Source: Didemnitutus sp041906465 (GTDB taxonomy: Bacteria; Verrucomicrobiota; Verrucomicrobiia; Opitutales; Opitutaceae). From it: a stretch of 64,000 nt of DNA. This document shows positions 31,571-38,996 of this stretch, one piece after another. Positions within the stretch are counted from its first letter, which is position 1. Each line of letters begins with the position of its first letter. The position numbers and the translations under genes are program-made. Below the pieces are notes generated by a model. That model searched no databases, was not told the DNA's origin, and saw only the letters and a program-made list of their open reading frames with translations. Where the stretch lies: the NCBI GenBank assembly GCA_041906465.1, contig JAYRJE010000010.1:62001-126000 (forward strand). The letters run 5' to 3'.

Positions 31571-32959
31571 ATGAGCATCGGCTCTTCCTCCTCTGCGCCG
31601 GAAGGCGCGCGCCCCAGTGGCGGCCAGTTTCGCTGGTCCATCTGCGGCCTCCTCTTCTTTTCGGTCGCGCTGAATTACATCGACCGAAACATCATCGGCA
31701 TCCTCAAAGGACCGCTGAGCCAGGAACTCGGCTGGAGCGAGACGGATTACGCGCACATCGCCTCGGCATTTCAGTTCGCCTATGCGTTCGGCTATCTGCT
31801 CGGCGGGCGGCTGATCGACAAGATCGGCATCAAGCGCGGCCTGCCGCTGGCCGTGGCCGTGTGGAGCGTGGCCGCCGCGGCACACGGGCTCTGTTCGCTG
31901 ATCCCGCTGGGCGAAACGATTTCGATCAACCTCCCGTGGGTGAAGACCGCCGGCGCCACCGCCGCGGTGGTGTTTCCGCTGACGGTCCTCGGCTTCATCA
32001 GCGCCCGCGTCGTGCTCGGCTTGGCCGAGGGCGGCAACTTCCCCGGCGCCATCAAGACGGTGGCGGAGTGGTTCCCGCAAAAGGAACGCGCGCTCGCGAC
32101 GGGCATTTTCAACGCCGGCTCCAATATCGGCGCGATTCTCTGCCCGGTGCTCGTGCCACGCATGTATGCGGCGTGGGGCTGGCCGATCACGTTCTACGTC
32201 ACCGGCGCCCTCGGCGTTTTCTGGCTCATCGCGTGGTGGTGGCTCTACGAAAACCCCGAGACACACCCTCGCCTCTCGGCCGCGGAGCGCGAATACATCC
32301 GCGCCGGCCAACCGCAGGTCGCGGAGGAAAAACCCGCCGCCACGCCCGCCAAGGTCGGCTGGTTCTCCTTGCTCGGTTACCGCGCGGTGTGGGCCTACAT
32401 CGCGATGAGCATCCTCGCCGGACCGGTGTGGACGATCTACATGTTCTTCCTGCCGGACTTCCTGCAGAAGCACTATCACCTCTCGCTCGTCGAAGTCGGC
32501 AATTGGACCGCCCTGTTCTACTTCGTGGCCTCGTTCGGCGGCGTGGCCGGCGGCTGGCTCGCGGGACATTTCCTCGGCCGCGGCTGGAGCGTGAACGCCG
32601 CGCGCAAGATCGCCATGCTGCTGTGCGCCGTGGCGGTGCTGCCCATCTACCTTGCGCCGTATGTCTCGAGCGTGTGGCTGACGGTGCTCATCGTCGGGCT
32701 CGCGGGCTCGGCACACCAAGGCTGGTCCGCCAACCAATTCAGCTTCGCCTCGGACACCATGCCGAAGGCGGCCGTCAGCTCGCTCGTCGGCCTCGGCGGT
32801 TTCATCGCCTATTTCACCGGCGGCTTCACGGCCGAGATCATCGGCGTCGTCCTCAACAAAACCGGCAGCTACGCGTCCGTCTTCGCGGTGGCCTCGGTGA
32901 TGTATGTCTCCGCGCTGCTCATCATGCATTTGCTCGTGCCGCGCATCGGCCAAAAGTAA
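31571..32959 (+). CDS. exuT: MFS permease of the hexuronate transporter (ExuT/ACS) type
   Basis: 462-residue, 12-helix inner-membrane transporter. The start of the fold, FSVALNYIDRNIIGILKGPL followed by SQELGW, is the wording of the anion:cation symporter branch that includes ExuT (galacturonate/glucuronate). AEGGNFPGAIKTVAEWFPQKERALATGIFN is another hallmark of that branch (seen about residues 155-185). Predicted to bring galacturonate released by the pectinases into the cytosol with protons. It is divergent from the GH28-TonB receptor operon and followed 4 bp later by the GH43 gene. Confidence 0.87.
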   Translation: MSIGSSSSAPEGARPSGGQFRWSICGLLFFSVALNYIDRNIIGILKGPLSQELGWSETDYAHIASAFQFAYAFGYLLGGRLIDKIGIKRGLPLAVAVWSVAAAAHGLCSLIPLGETISINLPWVKTAGATAAVVFPLTVLGFISARVVLGLAEGGNFPGAIKTVAEWFPQKERALATGIFNAGSNIGAILCPVLVPRMYAAWGWPITFYVTGALGVFWLIAWWWLYENPETHPRLSAAEREYIRAGQPQVAEEKPAATPAKVGWFSLLGYRAVWAYIAMSILAGPVWTIYMFFLPDFLQKHYHLSLVEVGNWTALFYFVASFGGVAGGWLAGHFLGRGWSVNAARKIAMLLCAVAVLPIYLAPYVSSVWLTVLIVGLAGSAHQGWSANQFSFASDTMPKAAVSSLVGLGGFIAYFTGGFTAEIIGVVLNKTGSYASVFAVASVMYVSALLIMHLLVPRIGQK

Positions 32960-32963
32960 TCCC

Positions 32964-34592
32964 GTGTTCCGCGCGCTCGCCCTCCCCTTTCTCATGACTC
33001 TGACTCCGGCCCTCTCGTCGTCCGCCCCGAGCGCCGCTCCCGCAGCGGCGCCCTGGATCGCCGATCGCGGCGACGGCACCTACCAGAACCCGATCCTCTG
33101 CGCCGACTACTCGGACCCCGACGCGGTCCGCGTGGGCGACGACTATTGGATGACGTCGTCGAGCTTCGGTCACGTCCCGGGACTGCCGATCCTGCACTCG
33201 CGCGACCTGGTCAACTGGACGCTCGTCAACCACGCGCTGCCCGCGCTGGTGCCGCGCGAACACTTCTTGACGCCGCGTCACGGCCAGGGCGTGTGGGCGC
33301 CGTCGATCCGCCATCACGCCGGCAAATTCTGGATCTTTTATCCGGACCCGGATTTCGGCCTCTACGTCATCACCGCCACCGACCCGCGCGGCGCCTGGTC
33401 CGACCCCGTGCTCGTCAAAGCCGGCAAAGGCCTCATCGATCCGTGTCCGCTCTGGGACGACGACGGCCAGGCCTACCTGATCCACGGCTGGGCGAAGAGC
33501 CGCGCCGGCATCAACAATCAGCTCACCCTCCATCGCCTCGCGCCCGACGGCTCGCGCGTGCTCGACGACGGCAAGGTCATCATCGACGCCAACCAACTCC
33601 CCGGCTGGCGCACGCTCGAAGGCCCCAAGCTCTACAAGCGCGACGGCTATTACTACGTGTTCGCGCCCGCCGGCGGCGTCACCGAAGGCTACCAAGCCGT
33701 TTTCCGCTCCAAAAACATCTGGGGCCCCTACGAAAACCGCATCGTCCTCGAGCAAGGCTCCACGCCCATCAACGGCCCGCACCAAGGCGCGTGGGTCGAC
33801 ACGCCGCGCGGCGAACACTGGTTTTTCCATTTCCAGGAGCTGCCCGCCTACGGCCGCGTCGTGCACCTGCAACCGATGCGCTGGCGCGAGGACGGCTGGC
33901 CCGTCATGGGCAACGACTCCGACGGCGACGGCAAAGGCGAGCCCGTGCTCCGCCATGCCAAGCCCGCCCTTCCCGCGCAATCGATCGCGGCGCCCGCCAC
34001 GTCCGACGATTTCACCGCGCCCGCACTCGGCCACCAATGGCAATGGCAGGCGAATCCGCGCGCGGAATGGTTCTCGCTCGCCGAGCCGCGCGGCGCGCTG
34101 CGCCTCCACTGTCTTCCCGCCGCCTCCGCCACATCGCTCTGGCTCACGCCGCACCTGCTGCTGCAGAAATTCCCCGCACCGGCTTTCACGGTCACCACCG
34201 TGATGCGCGCCGACCTCCACGAAGAAGGCGACGCGGCCGGCCTGCTGGTGTTCGGCTACGACTACGCCTGGCTCGGCCGTGTGCGCCGCGACGGCCACGA
34301 TGTCCTCGTGCTCCGCACCTGCCGCACGGCCCAGAAAGATGGGCACGAGCAGGAACTCGCCACGGTCGACGCTCCGACGGGCGCGCTGCACCTCCGCGTC
34401 ATCGTCTCCGATGGTGCGCGCTGTCGCTTCTTCTACAGCGCCGACGGCGCCGCGTTCACCGCCATCGGTCCGGAATTCCAAGCCACGTCGAGCCACTGGG
34501 TCGGCGCCAAGGTCGGCCTCTGCGCCACCGCGCGCCCCAGTGCCGCGAGTCCAGGCTCCGCGCAGTTCGAATCGTTCACGGTCGCGCCGTAG
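32964..34592 (+). CDS. Secreted glycoside hydrolase family 43 with C-terminal jelly-roll domain
   Basis: About 542 residues. Five-bladed propeller with the GH43 acid residues: DYSDPDAVRVGDDYWM (base Asp), DPCPLWDDDGQAYL (pKa Asp) and LEGPKLYKRDGYYYVF (acid Glu). From about residue 330 the sequence reads as a beta-sandwich like the C-terminal domain of beta-xylosidases. GTG 32964, 4 bp after the permease stop, gives a better hydrophobic signal (FRALALPFLMTLTPAL) than the ATG at 32994, but either is possible. GH43 members act on arabinan, xylan or galactan; in this locus, pectin side-chain arabinan is the natural guess. Operon with the permease. Confidence 0.87.
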   Translation: MFRALALPFLMTLTPALSSSAPSAAPAAAPWIADRGDGTYQNPILCADYSDPDAVRVGDDYWMTSSSFGHVPGLPILHSRDLVNWTLVNHALPALVPREHFLTPRHGQGVWAPSIRHHAGKFWIFYPDPDFGLYVITATDPRGAWSDPVLVKAGKGLIDPCPLWDDDGQAYLIHGWAKSRAGINNQLTLHRLAPDGSRVLDDGKVIIDANQLPGWRTLEGPKLYKRDGYYYVFAPAGGVTEGYQAVFRSKNIWGPYENRIVLEQGSTPINGPHQGAWVDTPRGEHWFFHFQELPAYGRVVHLQPMRWREDGWPVMGNDSDGDGKGEPVLRHAKPALPAQSIAAPATSDDFTAPALGHQWQWQANPRAEWFSLAEPRGALRLHCLPAASATSLWLTPHLLLQKFPAPAFTVTTVMRADLHEEGDAAGLLVFGYDYAWLGRVRRDGHDVLVLRTCRTAQKDGHEQELATVDAPTGALHLRVIVSDGARCRFFYSADGAAFTAIGPEFQATSSHWVGAKVGLCATARPSAASPGSAQFESFTVAP

Positions 34593-34607
34593 CCGGGAAC
34601 GCCGGTG

Positions 34608-34631
34608 GAGCGCGTTGACCCCAACGCGCTC
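34608..34631. repeat. Perfect inverted repeat between GH43 and lacI-type gene
   Basis: GAGCGCGTTG-ACCC-CAACGCGCTC: 10-bp arms, 4-nt loop, 15 bp after the GH43 stop. It could be a terminator without a T-run or a regulatory site upstream of the LacI gene; the rest of 34593-34805 shows nothing else. Confidence 0.6.
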
Positions 34632-34805
34632 GCCGACGCACGACCCGCAGTTCGTCGTCGCTGGAAGTCCGCGAGCGTCTTGTTGCAGCTTCGAATCCGC
34701 CCGCGGCTTTCCACGACGCCACTGCGGGCTTGAATGCGCTCGCGCCGCACATGACATTGCGGCCCATTCCTCGGGAGAAGCGCACCCACGGCCGTCCCCC
34801 AGCCC

Positions 34806-35846
34806 ATGCCTCCGGAAACCACTTTGGAAGACGTCGCCAAACGAGCGGGAGTCCACCGCTCGACGGTCTCGCTCGCGCTCCGCAACAGCCCGCGCATCCG
34901 CCCCGAGGTGCGCCAACGCATCCAGCAGATCGCGCACGAGATGCACTACCGCGTGAACCCGCTCGTGGCGACGCTCATGCGCTCGCGCCGCTCGGGCCAT
35001 CCGGTGAAGCACGTCTGCATCGCCTATATCACGAATTACCCAACGCGCTACGGCTGGCGCCCGGAGCACCACGACCGCCCCGACTTTTTCCCCGGTGCGC
35101 AGCTCCGGGCCGAGGAACTCGGCTACAAGCTCGAGCACTTCTGGCTCGCCGAGCCCGGCATGACGCCCGCACGCATGAGCGACATCCTCAGCCGGCGCGC
35201 GATCACCGGCGTGCTCCTCGGCCGCCTGCCGCCGGGGCAATCCTCGCTCGAATTGTGCTGGGAGCGCTTCGCCGCCGTCGCCCTCGGCTACACGCTGCGC
35301 TCACCCGCGCTCCACCACGTGGCCGAAGACGCGTTCGCCGGGATCACGCAGATCGTCGAACAATGCCTCGCGCGCGGCTACAAACGCCTCGGCTTCGTCG
35401 TCGCCGACGTCGATGACAGCCCGAGCTGGGGCAACCGGCTCTTCGGTGCGTTTCTCCGGCAACAATACCTGTTGCCCCGTGAGAACCACATTCCGCCCTG
35501 CGATTTCGAACCCGGGCCGGGCTTCCGCGACAAATTCTTCACCTGGCTCCGCGAGTGGAAACCCGACGTGATCATCAGCACGCGCGGACAACCGATCTAC
35601 GACTGGCTGCGCGCCGCGAATTACACCGTGCCGCGCGATGTCGGCCTCGCCACGATGCTCAACAACCATCCCGAGCACGGCATCTCCGGCATCTATCACG
35701 ACCCACGCCTGCTTGGCTCGCTCGCGACCGACATGGTGGTCGGCATGCTGCACCGCGGCGAAACCGGCCTGCCCGCCGATCCGCACTTCGTCCTCTCCCC
35801 CGGCGTCTGGTTCGACGCCGGCACGCTCCGCTCGCCGGAGAAGTGA
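34806..35846 (+). CDS. LacI-family transcriptional regulator
   Basis: 346 residues. The N-terminal helix-turn-helix (residues about 5-50) is canonical: TTLEDVAKRAGVHRSTVSLA then LRNSPRI, with the hinge helix VNPLVATLM. The rest is a periplasmic-binding-protein-like sensor (ALGYTLRSPALHHVAEDAFA, GYKRLGFVV, PDVIIST). Within the pectin locus it most likely represses the genes around 31.2-31.6 kb until a uronate or oligosaccharide binds. It lies 213 bp after the GH43 gene on the same strand; its own promoter probably lies in that gap. Confidence 0.9.
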   Translation: MPPETTLEDVAKRAGVHRSTVSLALRNSPRIRPEVRQRIQQIAHEMHYRVNPLVATLMRSRRSGHPVKHVCIAYITNYPTRYGWRPEHHDRPDFFPGAQLRAEELGYKLEHFWLAEPGMTPARMSDILSRRAITGVLLGRLPPGQSSLELCWERFAAVALGYTLRSPALHHVAEDAFAGITQIVEQCLARGYKRLGFVVADVDDSPSWGNRLFGAFLRQQYLLPRENHIPPCDFEPGPGFRDKFFTWLREWKPDVIISTRGQPIYDWLRAANYTVPRDVGLATMLNNHPEHGISGIYHDPRLLGSLATDMVVGMLHRGETGLPADPHFVLSPGVWFDAGTLRSPEK

Positions 35847-35858
35847 GCGCCCAAGCGG

Positions 35859-35874
35859 CGGACGATGCCGTCCG
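35859..35874 (+). terminator. Weak terminator-like hairpin after the LacI gene
   Basis: CGGACG-ATGC-CGTCCG hairpin 12 bp past the stop, followed by AACCGGTTTT. Confidence 0.35.
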
Positions 35875-35982
35875 AACCGGTTTTCGCCCGACGAACTTGG
35901 CCCGCCGACGTTCGCGATTAGCCATGTAGACGAGCGCCAACGCCTCGGAGTTGGCTGCAAAGAAATCGGTCGGTTTTCTTCC

Positions 35983-36405
35983 TCACCTACGTCTTTGCTC
36001 GAACGATGAACGTCCAGAGGCATCGTCGATGACCACTTGGAAATCTGCGGGGCGCGGGGCGGGGTCGCTGATGATTTCCCAGGTCGCGATCCAAACCAAT
36101 TTATCGCCGTTCATAGCCAACTTTATTCTCAGCCACGATAATTTCGCTGGATCAATCTTCTCTCTCTTCACGCATTCCGAAGCAATACGAACAATGTCTT
36201 TGCCTGCCAAACGAGTGTCGGCGAATCCAGGCATCGAAGCGGGACTCTCTCCGCCATTGAAGTAGGGCTCTGGCCAATCCCACCATTCGGCATCTACTCC
36301 CGTCGCCGGCAGTCGTAACGGAATAACTCGATGCCGATTCGGAAAAAAGAAACAAACCAGCAAGATGGCGTAGGTTCCGAGACGAAGATATGCGATTCGC
36401 GACAT
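35983..36405 (-). CDS. Small exported/membrane-anchored hypothetical protein
   Basis: 140 residues, not recognised. The N-terminus is a signal anchor (YLRLGTYAILLVCFFFP), followed by a soluble domain with WWDWPEPYF and AMNGDKLVWIATWEIISDP, so a small extracytoplasmic domain is likely. GC is visibly lower than in the flanking genes across about 36000-36540, and it sits alone between the LacI and GH105 genes, which suggests recent transfer into the pectin island. The 183 bp upstream (36406-36589) hold no other gene. Confidence 0.55.
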   Translation of the reverse strand: MSRIAYLRLGTYAILLVCFFFPNRHRVIPLRLPATGVDAEWWDWPEPYFNGGESPASMPGFADTRLAGKDIVRIASECVKREKIDPAKLSWLRIKLAMNGDKLVWIATWEIISDPAPRPADFQVVIDDASGRSSFEQRRR

Positions 36406-36589
36406 CTATTTTCGAACAGTATACCCGGTTCAATCCAGTTGAAGATAAAACGTGATGTCCTGTGCTCAAATGCGGGCACTCGTTGGATATTATCGCTCGC
36501 CTTAGCTAAGTTGAGATTTTTACGCGCGATTTCTCGACGCAAAACTCAACTCGTGCGACTGCGAATGCGCACGGCTCGTGGGCGCCGAT

Positions 36590-38053
36590 TCACTTCACGC
36601 CCACATCGTCCGCCAGCACCAGACTCAGAAACATGAACGTGCCGACCGCCTTCTGGTCGTTCGTCACGATCTTGTCCTTCATGTAGGAATCGTAGAAGCC
36701 GCCGCTGCCGCCGAGCGTGCCGACGATCACGGTGTCGCGAATGTCCATCGTGCCGTCCGGCTTCACGTCGATCTTGTGGTTGAGCATGCCGCGCAGCGCG
36801 CGGCGGCCGTGCTCACGATACTCCGGCGGCAGGTAACCCGCCTGCGCGCCGCGCAGGAACGCATACGCGAACATCAGCGAGCACGAGCTCTCGATGTAGT
36901 TCTTCGGACCCGTCGGCTTGTCCATGATCTGATACCAGCCCGCCGTGTCGCGGTCCTGCACCTTCAGCAGCGCCGCGCACAAATCGCGGAGCAACGGCAG
37001 CACCTCCGCGCGTCCCGGATGATCCTTCGGCAACGCATCGAGCACATCGACCATCGCCATCGCATACCAACCGACCGCGCGCGCCCAGATTTCGGGCGAG
37101 GTGCCCGTGACCTTGTCGGCCCACGGACGCGTCTTCGATTCGTCCCAGCCATGGAAATACAATCCCGTGCGCGGGTCGTGCGTGTGACGGTGAATGAGCG
37201 TGATCTGGTGCACCGCCTCGTCGAACAGCTTCGGCTCGCCGAATTTGGCTCCGTAGCGGACCGCAAACACGTCCGCCATGTAGATGCCGTCGAGCCACAT
37301 TTGGTTCGGGTAAGTCGAGCGGTGCCAGTAACCGCCATCGGACGTGCGCGGCTGTTCCTCGAGCTGCTGGACGAGTTCCCGCAGCGCCTTGCGGTAACGC
37401 TCGTCGCCCGTGCGTTCATACGTCAGCAACAGCGCCGGGCCCGGCCGCACGCGATCGAGGCTGTAGAGTTTCGGCGGATAAGCCTTCGGATCGATCACCC
37501 CATCGGGACCGACGAAGCGATCCAGCCACATCTGCGCGAACTGCACATCGTCCGGCCGTCCGGCGCGGACGCCGATGCGGTGCATCCCCTCGGCCACCAT
37601 GCCTTGCGTGTAATTAAATCCCCCCAGCGTCTCCGGCGTCCACAACGCGCGCACACTGCGTGCGATCCGCGTCGCCCAGAGCAACGTCTCCTCCGCGCTC
37701 GGCTTCGCCACCGTCGTGAAGCTCCCCGCGGCACCCGCCCGCACGCCTTCCGCGGTGATCGCATCGACGCGCCAGCGATACGCCGTGCCCGCACGCAGCG
37801 TCTCCAGCACGAAGCGCGGCTGTGCGACACGACCCTGGAACGCCGGCGTCTCACCTCCGCCGAAAAACACGTCGTAAGCCGTCGCACCCTCCACCGCGGG
37901 CCATTCGAGCACCGCGTTCAGCGCGACTTCACGCGCACCGTCGGCGGGCGCGAGTTGAGCGGACGACGCGCGCGATTCCGGCGCGCCAGCCACGCCGACC
38001 AACGCCAGGAGCGCGCACGCCACGATCGAACGAAACACAGCAGGGATTTTCAT
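36590..38053 (-). CDS. Secreted unsaturated rhamnogalacturonyl hydrolase-like enzyme (GH105) with N-terminal FnIII-like domain
   Basis: 487 residues. Signal peptide MKIPAVFRSIVACALLALVG; residues about 32-115 form a fibronectin-III-like domain (PADGAREVALNAVLEWPAVE ... AGTAYRWRVDA); residues about 120-485 are an (alpha/alpha)6 GH105 domain (NYTQGMVAEGMHRIGVRAG, YPNQMWLDGIYMADVFAVRY, WARAVGWYAMAMVDVLDALP). GH105 enzymes remove the unsaturated uronic acid left by pectate or rhamnogalacturonan lyases. No polysaccharide lyase was found in the window, so its substrate would come from elsewhere. Most GH105 proteins are cytosolic and lack FnIII, so the export signal and extra domain are notable. Confidence 0.88.
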   Translation of the reverse strand: MKIPAVFRSIVACALLALVGVAGAPESRASSAQLAPADGAREVALNAVLEWPAVEGATAYDVFFGGGETPAFQGRVAQPRFVLETLRAGTAYRWRVDAITAEGVRAGAAGSFTTVAKPSAEETLLWATRIARSVRALWTPETLGGFNYTQGMVAEGMHRIGVRAGRPDDVQFAQMWLDRFVGPDGVIDPKAYPPKLYSLDRVRPGPALLLTYERTGDERYRKALRELVQQLEEQPRTSDGGYWHRSTYPNQMWLDGIYMADVFAVRYGAKFGEPKLFDEAVHQITLIHRHTHDPRTGLYFHGWDESKTRPWADKVTGTSPEIWARAVGWYAMAMVDVLDALPKDHPGRAEVLPLLRDLCAALLKVQDRDTAGWYQIMDKPTGPKNYIESSCSLMFAYAFLRGAQAGYLPPEYREHGRRALRGMLNHKIDVKPDGTMDIRDTVIVGTLGGSGGFYDSYMKDKIVTNDQKAVGTFMFLSLVLADDVGVK

Positions 38054-38270
38054 GGGAGAAGACAGGGGTGATCGACGCGAGTGCGGCGCCTGTGGTCAGG
38101 CTCGCCGTCGCGACCGCGAAGCGAGTTTCCGGCCGCGCGCGCGCAACGCAACCGCGGCGGCACGCACATCGTTGACACGCGAAGGCTCGCCGCCGCGACG
38201 TTTTTCCCGAAAGATGGCGCCCGATCGTTTCGTTAGGTTTATCGATCACGTCTCGCAACCCATCCCACCC

Positions 38271-38894
38271 ATGCTCCGCCCCGACGAAAACCCTTCCTCC
38301 AACCGCGCCTGGCCGACTCCGGCTCGCGCTCCTTCCCGTGGCCAGCCGCCCGGACAGCATCGCGAGTGCTCCACCCTCGCGCTCCAGCTCACCATGGGCG
38401 GACGCGCCGAAATCGTCTGGAAATGTTACGCCCCGTGGGATCAGGCGAGCAACCGCTTCATCTCGCGCCGCAGCGTCTGGCTCGTCGGCCGCTACGCGAA
38501 CACCGGCGGCAGCCGCACGGTGCGCTATGGCCTGCACGACAGCGGCGCGCAGCACCGCACCAAGCTGGTGTGGGCCCGCGTGCATTCGCCCGACGCCAAC
38601 GCGCGCCTGGTCGAGCTCACGCGCGTCGCGGGCGCCTCCCCCACGGTGCCGCCGACGTGGGAAAACCAAGGCCGCGCGCCCCAGTCGACCAATGGCTTCG
38701 TCGCCATCGAGCCCTCCCATCCGCGGATGTCCGCCGGTGGTTGGATCGAGTTCGATCACCTCTACGAACTCGAGTTCAGCGCGCCGTGGTGCGAACTCGA
38801 GGTGTTCTACGATCAGTATCCGGTCGGCACGATCGCCGCCCAAGCCGAGGACGGCGGCACTCAACCGATTCCGCCCTCCGCGATGGAAAGTTAG
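38271..38894 (+). CDS. Hypothetical protein, soluble, no family recognised
   Basis: 207 residues from ATG 38271 (MLRPDENPSSNRAWPTPARA). A Pro-rich N-terminus precedes a compact domain with many beta strands and aromatic residues (GGRAEIVWKCYAPWDQ, RSVWLVGRYANTGGSRTVRY, WIEFDHLYELEFSAPWCELE). No signal peptide or membrane segment. It is divergent from GH105 (218-bp gap holding both promoters) and convergent with the kinase gene, with a hairpin repeat between their stops. Start: the longer frame from 38052 would overlap the GH105 start and has Arg-rich noise. Confidence 0.6.
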   Translation: MLRPDENPSSNRAWPTPARAPSRGQPPGQHRECSTLALQLTMGGRAEIVWKCYAPWDQASNRFISRRSVWLVGRYANTGGSRTVRYGLHDSGAQHRTKLVWARVHSPDANARLVELTRVAGASPTVPPTWENQGRAPQSTNGFVAIEPSHPRMSAGGWIEFDHLYELEFSAPWCELEVFYDQYPVGTIAAQAEDGGTQPIPPSAMES

Positions 38895-38925
38895 GCCACG
38901 CGAGCCGTGGGACGCGCGGAGCGTC

Positions 38926-38986
38926 GGAGCGGAATTCGTGAGAATTTCGCCGCTCGCGATCGCGAAACCCTCACGGCTCCCGCTCC
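38926..38986 (+). repeat. Dispersed hairpin repeat, copy 3
   Basis: 5' arm GGAGCGGAATTCGTGAGAAT then TTCGC; 3' arm GCGAAACCCTCACGGCTCCC then GCTCC. The outer pair changed together to GGAGCGG/CCGCTCC, again keeping pairing. It lies between convergent gene ends (38894 and 38997). Confidence 0.75.
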
Positions 38987-38996
38987 TCGTCGAAGC

